Of a stretch of 38,173 nucleotides of DNA, positions 15,571 through 22,301 are shown piece after piece (positions within the stretch are counted from its first letter, which is position 1; each line of letters starts with the position of its first letter). This stretch comes from Polyangium jinanense. Its GTDB lineage: Bacteria > Myxococcota > Polyangia > Polyangiales > Polyangiaceae. The notes under the pieces are model-generated. The model saw only the letters and a program-made list of their open reading frames with translations, searched no databases and was not told the origin of the DNA. The position numbers and the translations under genes are program-made. The stretch is taken from contig NZ_JAGTJJ010000086.1 in assembly GCF_028435365.1 (NCBI RefSeq), forward strand, positions 1-38,173, read 5' to 3'.

Positions 15571-16587
15571 GTGAGCGGAGAAGACGAGGGCAACGGCAAA
15601 AAGTTGGGGCCCATCGCAGCGGTGATCGCTGCGATCGGGATGTTCATGGCCCGGGCCGGCGACGATTGCGCGAGGATCGGCGCGAAAGGCGCGATGCTGA
15701 GCGACGACGCCGCGCGAGGCCTCGGACGCGCGGGATCCCTCGCCGACGACGGCATGCGCGGCGGCGGAAAGCTCGGCTCGCTCGCCGACGACGGCATGCG
15801 GGCCGGCGCAAAGAGCCCGCTGCCCGGCATCCACGCCCCGACCGAGGGCGGCGGAGGCCTCGTCGAAGAGGCGATGAGCGCCGGCGCCAAGGCCGAAGGC
15901 CATGCGGGCGACCTCGCGGAGCTCGGCGTCGACGTCTCCCTGGAAATCCTGTCGAACGTGGGTCCGAGCGACGGAGACGACGACGATCACGAAGGCGAAG
16001 CGCCCGTCACGGACGGCGTGCACATTCCACCTCCGCCGAGCGCGACCAGCAAAAAGGGCAACCCCGCCGATTTGCTACGGGCGCGTAACATCGTGTCGAG
16101 CCCGATGCTGCTCACCCTCGCCTCCGGGACCACGAAGACGGCCGCGACCGAGACGGATCCGTACGCCTGGCTGGAGAGCCACGACGCGCACAACCCCGTC
16201 GGGCTGCTTTACGCGTCACGCGGAAAGCTCGACACGAAGACCACGATTTCGCTCGTCTCGCCGAGCGGCGCCACGACCGACGACGCCACGATCCACCGGA
16301 CGTGCCTCGGGCTCGCGATGAACTGCGTCGTGCTCGTCTGCGAGCCGGACGCCGCGGGCGCGAAAGAGTCGTGCGTGAAGGATGCGGCCACCGCGTGGAA
16401 ATCCGTCGAGGCCACGAATCTCGGCGGCAAACCCGCACTGCGTGACTTCCTCGGAAAACTCCTCCTCGCGCGCGCGGGACGCCCGTCTTTGCGGAACCTC
16501 GTCGTCTCGCGGCTCGACGTCGACAGCACGCCCCCGCGCATCGTGCGGAGCCGGGTCGACACGAAGACCACGCCGACAAAACCCTGA
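15571..16587 (+). CDS. Membrane-anchored protein of unknown function with degenerate internal repeats
   Basis: 338 residues; not recognised. The GTG at 15571 is chosen because GGAGG stands five bases upstream (15561-15565). An N-terminal hydrophobic stretch (PIAAVIAAIGMFMARA) could be a signal anchor. Residues about 35-90 contain imperfect repeats built around LADDGMR and GAK, rich in Gly/Ala/Asp. An acidic DGDDDDHEGE linker leads to a C-terminal domain of mixed character with three Cys (TCLG, VVLVCEP, ESCVKD), suggesting an extracytoplasmic domain with disulfides. It is the first of two plus-strand genes of unknown role. It is followed 8 bp after its stop by a palindromic repeat array that may end transcription. 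Confidence 0.7.
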   Translation: MSGEDEGNGKKLGPIAAVIAAIGMFMARAGDDCARIGAKGAMLSDDAARGLGRAGSLADDGMRGGGKLGSLADDGMRAGAKSPLPGIHAPTEGGGGLVEEAMSAGAKAEGHAGDLAELGVDVSLEILSNVGPSDGDDDDHEGEAPVTDGVHIPPPPSATSKKGNPADLLRARNIVSSPMLLTLASGTTKTAATETDPYAWLESHDAHNPVGLLYASRGKLDTKTTISLVSPSGATTDDATIHRTCLGLAMNCVVLVCEPDAAGAKESCVKDAATAWKSVEATNLGGKPALRDFLGKLLLARAGRPSLRNLVVSRLDVDSTPPRIVRSRVDTKTTPTKP

Positions 16588-16595
16588 CGCCTGCT

Positions 16596-16695
16596 GCAGG
16601 CTCCCGCCTGCAGTGCAGGCCCCCACCTGCAGGCTCGGGCCTGCAGTGCAGGCTGGGGCCTGCAGGCTCGCGCCTGCAGGTGCAGGCTCGCGCCT
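16596..16695. repeat. Array of six 14-bp palindromic units (GCAGGCTCSSGCCT)
   Basis: Units start at 16596, 16615, 16629, 16648, 16662 and 16682. They are separated by nothing or by GCAGT/GCAGGT spacers. Each unit is an interrupted palindrome (AGGC....GCCT) and CTGCAG recurs at the joints, so neighbouring units can also pair with each other. It begins just after the stop codon at 16587. Confidence 0.9.
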
Positions 16696-16900
16696 ACCGC
16701 CGTAGCCTCATTTTACGCCCTGTCGGTCCCGCAGAGCTCGCTGGCCCGCACATTGCAAAGGGCCGCTCCCGTCCTCCGGCGAGATTCCCCGATGGGGCAC
16801 TTCGCGTTTCGAGCTGGTTCGAATCGCGCGCGCCGGAGATTCGTTCCTGCCCCCGGGGTCTCGTGCGTCATTCGCCCGCGTCCCGGCCGGAGGGGTCCTC
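16696..16900. other. Leader region of the secreted-protein gene, nothing definite
   Basis: About 200 bp between the 14-bp repeat array and the next start codon. It ends in GGAGGGG, a good ribosome binding site. A tRNA-like GGTTCGAATC at 16816-16825 has no matching acceptor stem. No promoter could be chosen with confidence. Confidence 0.3.
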
Positions 16901-17779
16901 ATGTCGAAAAACAAATCGTTCCTCGTTCTCGCGGCCGCTTCGACGATCGTCCTCGGCGCCGAGCCCGCGCTCGCCATGAGCGAGGTGGAGCTCTTGTATG
17001 CGGAGGTCAACACCTGGCTGCCGCCGCTACACAAGGGCTCCGCGCTTGGATCCACGCTCGGGTTCGCCGATACCAACGAGCTCTACGCCGATCCCATGCT
17101 CGCGGAGCTCGACCTCGACGCATTCGCGCTCGAGTCCATGGGCGATCCGCTCGTGAGCTTGTTCCCTCCCATGCGCAGGTCTTACTTCGAGATCGCCGTC
17201 TCGGACCCGTTCTACGCGGGGACCGTGACCGTGCACATCCCGACCTCGATCTACAGTTGCGCCGCGAAACACGCGACCGTCCGCGGTGACGGGCGCGCAT
17301 TGTACACCGCGTACTGTTATTTCGGCGACGCGCGCGTCTCGGTTCGCCACGACGACGCCTTGGGACAGACGCACTGGGACGACAACGGCGGGCTCGGCCA
17401 CGCCACTTCGTTCGCCGCGGGCCCCAGCATGCCCGCGGGCGGGGTGTTCCACCACGGCGTACCCCGCTCTTCTGGCACCACGATGGAGGGCGCGGCCGTG
17501 CTGGAGAGCCTCCCGCCGGACGCAACGGTCACCGTCGTGTATTCGAGGGACGATTGGGCCACAGCGACGAAGCACCCCGCCGTCGTGAGCGCCACGGGCT
17601 TCGTGGGGAACCCGCCGGGCTATCGTTATGGCACGAACCCTGCCATCGACGGCACGACGGTCCACTCGTTCTCGATCCCGGACGTCACGTCGAAGATCAG
17701 CTACTATTTCGTGGTGGAATCGAGCCTCGGCTCCTTCACGGACGACAATCAGGGAATGTATTACGGGTTCGAGCTGTGA
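16901..17779 (+). CDS. Secreted protein of unknown function, possible carbohydrate-binding fold
   Basis: 292 residues. A clear Sec signal peptide (MSKNKSFLVLAAASTIVLG.. ending ALA, about 25 residues) exports it. The ATG at 16901 has GGAGGGG upstream. No family was recognised for residues 26-130. Around residues 155-165 the segment QTHWDDNGGLGHATSF resembles the W-D-N-x-G-x-N/H loop of starch-binding modules such as CBM21/CBM53. The C-terminal SFSIPDVTSKISYYFVVES strands would fit a beta-sandwich. This resemblance is loose and the binding role is inference. Likely periplasmic or outside the cell. It ends 90 bp from a convergent type VI gene. Confidence 0.75.
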   Translation: MSKNKSFLVLAAASTIVLGAEPALAMSEVELLYAEVNTWLPPLHKGSALGSTLGFADTNELYADPMLAELDLDAFALESMGDPLVSLFPPMRRSYFEIAVSDPFYAGTVTVHIPTSIYSCAAKHATVRGDGRALYTAYCYFGDARVSVRHDDALGQTHWDDNGGLGHATSFAAGPSMPAGGVFHHGVPRSSGTTMEGAAVLESLPPDATVTVVYSRDDWATATKHPAVVSATGFVGNPPGYRYGTNPAIDGTTVHSFSIPDVTSKISYYFVVESSLGSFTDDNQGMYYGFEL

Positions 17780-17869
17780 TGCGCGCCTACCGCACCCGCC
17801 GCACCACGACGGCCTCGTCCGGTAGTCAGGCGTCGTCGAAATCGGTCGCAATCCGCGAACCGTCGTCGC

Positions 17870-20098
17870 TCACGAATTACGCGCCCGCCGCGGCGGCTTG
17901 AAGAGCCCCACCTCGGGCGGCGGCGAGGCCGCGCGCTCGGCCTCCGTCGCTGCGCGTAGCTCCGCCGCGAAGGCCGGATCCTTCGTCGCCTTGCGCCCGA
18001 GCGAGCGCCGCAATGGCAGGAGATCCGCCCGCCCGAGGCCAAGCTCTTCGAGGCAACGCGACAGCTTCCCGTGCGCCGCCGCGACCGAGAGCCGCGCATG
18101 CCCCCGCACGTCGACCGTCCGGCCGAGCGCTTCCATGCGCGCGACGTAGATTCGATCAAACGCTTCGAGCAACGCCCCCTCGCCGCGCCCGGCGTCTTCC
18201 GCGATGATGGGCATGCTCTCGGCCACGATGCGCGCCCATTTCTCCTCGTCGAGCCCGTGCCGGCGGAGCGTCATGCCCACATCGACCGTGGGCCCCGCGA
18301 TTTCCGCCGCAATCGAGGCATATTTCTCGAGCGGAAGTGGCAAGAGCAGCGCAGCCCCCGGCAATGCGGGCTCGCCCTGCTCGGGCTCGGGCGGCTTGGG
18401 TTCGAGCGGAATCGTCGGCAGCGTGACGAGCGCGGGTTTGACGGCATCCTTTGGCGAGAAAGGAATCGGCGCCGCGCTCGCGGGCACCGGCGCAGGCGGA
18501 GGCACGGACGCAGGCGCAGGCGAAGACGGCGGCGCGGCTTCCGCCGGCACGAAGGGCAATCCCGCGCTCGGCAAGACCCGCGGCGCCTCCTTGGCCTGCG
18601 GGCGCGGCGGCACCGCCGGAGGTTGAAATGGTGTGGCCGGAGAAACCTTCGGCGGCGTCGCCGAAGGCCCGAGCGTGACGCTGCCGAACGGCAGGACCCG
18701 CGCGGACAGCGGCGGCGCGGAAGGACGCGCCGGCGTCGGCGGATCCGGCTCAATGTCGAGCTCCTCCGCGGGCTTCGCAAGGGCGGGCGTAGGCGGCGGG
18801 GGCGGCACGGACGTCCGCTCGAAAGGTGTGGCCGGACGAACGACCACCGCCGCGGGCGCGCCCACGTGCACCGTGCCGCTGCCAAACGGCAGCGCCGAGC
18901 TCGGGCGTGGCGGCGCGGAAGGCGCGGCGGGCGCAGGCGCGCCGGGCGCCGCGGGTCGAAATGGCAAAGCCGGGGCCTTCGCGGACGCGGAGCTGCTCGT
19001 GGTGCCGCCCGCTCGCACCTGCCCGATCGGCCGCGTATCGTGCCGCATTTCGAGCGGATGTTTCTCCGGCGCGCCCGCGACGTCCTCCAGCGAGCCCCCT
19101 TGCCGCACGACCTTCTCGATATCGGCAGGCCGCACCCGCTTTCCCTGCGGATGGCTCGCCACGACGAGCGTCCCCACCGCGATCGGCGCCTTCGCCGGCA
19201 CGTCCGTGAGGCCGCGGAACACGAGCGACATGCGCCCCCGATCCGTGTCGATCGTGAGGGTATCACAACGCAGCGCGATCTCGCTGACCCGGCCCGTCTT
19301 CGGATCGATCCGGAACGCCTGCGGCCGCGCCGCGGGCAAACGTGTCTCGAGCCGCTCCAGCGTCGGATGCAGGTGTTCGAGCACGAGCGTCGCGCCGGGG
19401 CGCAGGAGCGGAATCTGCTGATCCGACGGTGCGGCCTGGAAAAACCCGAAATCGAACCCTTCGGGCGCCGGGCCCGCATCTTCCCCGCGCGCAGCCGTCG
19501 CCCACTTGTGCCCCTCCTCGGTCACGAGCTTTCGGCGCTGCGGCCATCCCGGCGCGAGCGGGCCGAGCCCCGGGGTTTGTCCGGTCGAGGTCACGACGTT
19601 CGCCACGGCCATCGCGTCGCGCACCGGCGCCGCCGCGAGATCGATGCCGACCGGATTCCCCTCCCCGCGCGCCGCGCGCTCGTATCGAAGCGGCATCCGC
19701 GTGAACGCGGCCGGCGGCCCCGCCGAAAGCCCCCCGGGCCCGGGCGTGTATCGCCGATCCCCGACGAGGCGGAGGCCCTTCGCGAAATCGCCTATTTCAA
19801 TGCGGCACGAGAGCTCCGTGACCGGCGCGCCTTTGGGAGCGAATGCGTGCCCGGCGACGAGCACGTCCGTGCGTGGCTTGAGCGGCACGAAATCGGTGGA
19901 GAGGCGGAGCGACGCGCCCGGCTCATTGTCCCATGGAACGTCGCCCGCGGGCTCGTCCTGCGCCGGTGCGATCGTCGCCTCGGCCCCGTGCACGAGCAGG
20001 AACGTGGCTTTGACGAGGATCGTGAGCGAATGCCCCCCCGGCGCGGCCTCCCAGACGAAGGCCGCCGCAGGAAATGGGCAGAACGAACGGATCTCCAA
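17870..20098 (-). CDS. DUF2169 type VI secretion accessory protein with proline-rich linker
   Basis: 742 residues. The N-terminal DUF2169 domain (about 1-330) shows SLTILVKATFLLVHG, then PWDNEPGASLRLSTDFVPLKPRTDVLVAGHAF, then FGFFQAAPSDQQ. DUF2169 proteins occur beside vgrG genes and are thought to help load or carry effectors onto the VgrG spike. A Pro/Ala-rich region (about 365-570) carries repeated (V/A)LPFGSxT(V/L)xxxA and P-F motifs. The C-terminal roughly 150 residues are helical (LEKYASIAAEIA, then RRHGLDEEKWARIV). The start is TTG 20098: no ATG or GTG exists between it and an in-frame stop 18 bp upstream, and DUF2169 homology begins almost at once. Last gene of the cassette, 21 bp after the DUF4150 gene. 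Confidence 0.85.
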   Translation of the reverse strand: MEIRSFCPFPAAAFVWEAAPGGHSLTILVKATFLLVHGAEATIAPAQDEPAGDVPWDNEPGASLRLSTDFVPLKPRTDVLVAGHAFAPKGAPVTELSCRIEIGDFAKGLRLVGDRRYTPGPGGLSAGPPAAFTRMPLRYERAARGEGNPVGIDLAAAPVRDAMAVANVVTSTGQTPGLGPLAPGWPQRRKLVTEEGHKWATAARGEDAGPAPEGFDFGFFQAAPSDQQIPLLRPGATLVLEHLHPTLERLETRLPAARPQAFRIDPKTGRVSEIALRCDTLTIDTDRGRMSLVFRGLTDVPAKAPIAVGTLVVASHPQGKRVRPADIEKVVRQGGSLEDVAGAPEKHPLEMRHDTRPIGQVRAGGTTSSSASAKAPALPFRPAAPGAPAPAAPSAPPRPSSALPFGSGTVHVGAPAAVVVRPATPFERTSVPPPPPTPALAKPAEELDIEPDPPTPARPSAPPLSARVLPFGSVTLGPSATPPKVSPATPFQPPAVPPRPQAKEAPRVLPSAGLPFVPAEAAPPSSPAPASVPPPAPVPASAAPIPFSPKDAVKPALVTLPTIPLEPKPPEPEQGEPALPGAALLLPLPLEKYASIAAEIAGPTVDVGMTLRRHGLDEEKWARIVAESMPIIAEDAGRGEGALLEAFDRIYVARMEALGRTVDVRGHARLSVAAAHGKLSRCLEELGLGRADLLPLRRSLGRKATKDPAFAAELRAATEAERAASPPPEVGLFKPPRRARNS

Positions 20099-20119
20099 GG
20101 TGATGAAAAGCCCGTGGCC

Positions 20120-20512
20120 TCAGGGAGCGAGCAGGAGCACCTTGACCTGCGCGGGCACGATCGCGAGGCCCGGACAGTTCGTGTTGTTCTGGATGTTGAA
20201 GCTCGTCATGCGGGTCGCGGGGATCCCATTGACGAGCACGGTGAATGCCCCGGTGACGGGCCGCGTCGGCGACATGATCATGCCCGAGGCCACGCCCATC
20301 GCGATGCCCGGCGTATCCCCGATCGAAATGAGCGGCGTCGTCAGGAGATGATGCGCCGGCGTGCACATCCACAGGACGTTGAACGAGGGCGGGAAGCCGA
20401 GCGGGCCGAAAGAGACGTTCGGATACGGAATCGGCACCGGAACGGGCATGGGCGTGAGGCACACGTCCGGAAACCCGAGGTTCACACCGCCCAATTGCGA
20501 ATTCCCGAACAT
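20120..20512 (-). CDS. DUF4150 PAAR-like spike-tip protein
   Basis: 130 residues. It starts MFGNSQLGGVNLGFPDVCLTP and continues PMPVPVPIPYPN. Later come GDTPGIAMGVASGMIMSPTRPVTGAFTVLVNGIPATRM and IVPAQVKVLLL. This proline/glycine pattern is that of DUF4150, a relative of the PAAR cone that sharpens the VgrG trimer and can carry effectors. No toxin domain is fused. Third from the end of the cassette in coordinates, 30 bp downstream of the DUF3540 gene. Confidence 0.88.
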   Translation of the reverse strand: MFGNSQLGGVNLGFPDVCLTPMPVPVPIPYPNVSFGPLGFPPSFNVLWMCTPAHHLLTTPLISIGDTPGIAMGVASGMIMSPTRPVTGAFTVLVNGIPATRMTSFNIQNNTNCPGLAIVPAQVKVLLLAP

Positions 20513-20542
20513 GACGCGCCTCCTCCCTGCCCCGGTGTTCGC

Positions 20543-21196
20543 TCAGCCGAGATGAATCTGCTCGCCGTCCATCTTCACGAGCTCTTCGGCCGTGACGATG
20601 GCGTTCTCCGCGCGAAGGCTCATGACCTGCTTCGCAGAATAGTCGATCCGCTCGGCCTTGACCTGATCGACCTCTTCCACCTTCCGGAACGAGCGCTTCA
20701 CGCGCTCGCTCACGCGCTCGACCACGCGCTCGACGATGCCGCCCTCGTGGCGCAGTTTGCCAATCTCGCTCCGCACGAGCCCGCCGAGGTACGAGAGGCT
20801 GTCCATCACCACGCTGCCCGTCGCCGCATGCACGCGCACGCCGTCGGCGAGGACCGAGACGTCCTTCTGCGAGACGAGATCGATGCCCTCCTTCGAGGCC
20901 ACACGCACGCGGCCCTCGGGCACCTTGATTTCGAGATCGCCATCGCAAGCGAGCGACGCGCCCGCGCCCTCTTCGCGCTCGAGCACGGCGAGGACCCACG
21001 CCGCGCCGCTCGGGGCGCCCGCGACGAGGACGAAATCGTCGAGGCGCGGCTCGACGAGACAGCTCGTCGCGCGCCGCGCCCGCATGTCGCCGCGGCCCGT
21101 GCGGACGATGAAGAGCCCGGGCTCGGCGTGCACGACCGTGCCCATGACCTGGTATGCCTCGAGCTCATCGAGCTTCCTCGCGAGATTGCCGTTCAT
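20543..21196 (-). CDS. DUF3540 type VI secretion-associated protein
   Basis: 217 residues with the DUF3540 pattern. An N-terminal beta-rich domain (YQVMGTVVHAEPGLFIVRT, ATSCLVEPRLDDFVLVAG) precedes a DLEIKVPEGRVRVASKEGIDLVSQKDVSV region of short strands. A helical stretch follows (about 140-185, IVERVVERVSERVKRSFRKVEEV). Proteins of this family are encoded with DUF2169, DUF4150 and pentapeptide proteins beside vgrG, but their task is not established. The beta-repeat part resembles a VgrG C-terminal needle, so a structural role in the spike complex is plausible. Inferred only from context. Confidence 0.85.
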   Translation of the reverse strand: MNGNLARKLDELEAYQVMGTVVHAEPGLFIVRTGRGDMRARRATSCLVEPRLDDFVLVAGAPSGAAWVLAVLEREEGAGASLACDGDLEIKVPEGRVRVASKEGIDLVSQKDVSVLADGVRVHAATGSVVMDSLSYLGGLVRSEIGKLRHEGGIVERVVERVSERVKRSFRKVEEVDQVKAERIDYSAKQVMSLRAENAIVTAEELVKMDGEQIHLG

Positions 21197-21248
21197 GTCG
21201 TTCTCCGTGCCCTCTCAGTAAGCTCCGCGCCTCGAAAAACCCGCCCCC

Positions 21249-22301
21249 TCAGGAGGCTGGCACAAACCCTTCCGCCTCGGCGAGCTCCGCGTCGTCGCCG
21301 AGCGCGATCTTCCGGGCAAGCCCGAACGTCGCGTCCTCGTCCTTCACGCGGTGAAGCCGCGTCCGCAGCATGTTCGCGCCCGCGAAATCGGCGCGCGAGA
21401 TGTCCGCATTCGAGAAATCCGCATACGAGAGTGTCGCCCCGCCGAAGCGCGCGCCCACGCACGAGGCGCGGACGAATACCGAGAGCTCGAGGTCGGCCTT
21501 CTCGAAATTCGCGCCCGTCGCCAGCGCCTCCACGAAGAGCGTCTCGCGCAGCACCGCGCCCGAGAGGATCGCCCCTTCGAGCTTCGCCGCGGCGAACATG
21601 GCCTTCGGCGCCCGCGCCTTTTCGAGCTTCGCGCCCCTTAGGTCCGCGCCCTTGAAATTGCATTGTTCGAGGTTCGCGCCCGAGAGATCCGCGCCCGAGA
21701 GGTCCGCGTCTACGAACTGCGAGCAGCCGAGATCCATCCCCGAGAGGTCCATGCCCGCAAGCACCGATTCGTGCAGCACCGCGATCTCGAAGCGGGTCTT
21801 CGTGAGGAGCGTCTTTCGCAGGTCGGTCTTCGCGATGACCGATTGCTTGATCAGGCTCCCCCGCAGATCGAGCCCGTCGACCTTCGCGTCGACGAGCGCG
21901 CCGCGATCGAACGTGACCTCGGCGAGCGAGGCGCCCGAGAGATCACACTCGACGAAAAAGACAGTGAGCAGGTTCGAGCCCGAGAGATCCACGCCCGCGA
22001 GGTTCGATTCGACAAACCTGGCGATCGGCGCGTAGAGCTTTTTCAAATTCGCGCCGGTGAGCTTCGATTCGAGCACGGAGGCGTGATGCAGGTTCGCCCC
22101 TTCGAGGTTCGCTTCCGAGAGATCACAGCCGCAAAACACGCTCTCCTTGAGCCGCGCGCCCGAAAGGTTCGCGCCCTTGAGCACGACCTTCTCGAAAATG
22201 CCGCCCGAGAGGTCCGCGCCCGAGAGATCGAGGCCCGAGAGGTCGAGCTCGGTGACGATCTCCCCGTCCTTGACGAGCGTGACGAGCTCTTCGCGGTTCA
22301 T
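21249..22301 (-). CDS. Pentapeptide repeat protein of the type VI cassette
   Basis: 350 residues, almost wholly A(D/N)LSG-type pentapeptide repeats (residues about 18-330), which fold as a right-handed quadrilateral beta-helix. Repeats such as LDLSGLDLSGADLSGG and ADLSGADLSGANLEQ are clear. A short non-repeat tail ends the protein (ALGDDAELAEAEGFVPAS). No enzymatic domain is visible. The ATG overlaps the stop of the upstream DUF2169-pentapeptide gene by four bases (ATGA at 22301-22298), so the two are made together. It could be a scaffold, an adaptor or a cargo; some pentapeptide proteins mimic DNA and bind gyrase. Nothing here proves any of these. Confidence 0.9.
   Translation of the reverse strand: MNREELVTLVKDGEIVTELDLSGLDLSGADLSGGIFEKVVLKGANLSGARLKESVFCGCDLSEANLEGANLHHASVLESKLTGANLKKLYAPIARFVESNLAGVDLSGSNLLTVFFVECDLSGASLAEVTFDRGALVDAKVDGLDLRGSLIKQSVIAKTDLRKTLLTKTRFEIAVLHESVLAGMDLSGMDLGCSQFVDADLSGADLSGANLEQCNFKGADLRGAKLEKARAPKAMFAAAKLEGAILSGAVLRETLFVEALATGANFEKADLELSVFVRASCVGARFGGATLSYADFSNADISRADFAGANMLRTRLHRVKDEDATFGLARKIALGDDAELAEAEGFVPAS

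Noticed and set aside
12873..15890. Single 1005-codon protein covering both the FGGY kinase and the gpsA region
   Set aside because: The upstream half is a wrong-frame reading of the GpsA-like gene. Kinase homology begins at ATG 14411.
16816..16825. tRNA T-loop-like GGTTCGAATC
   Set aside because: No acceptor stem, anticodon arm or D arm can be formed around it; an isolated match.
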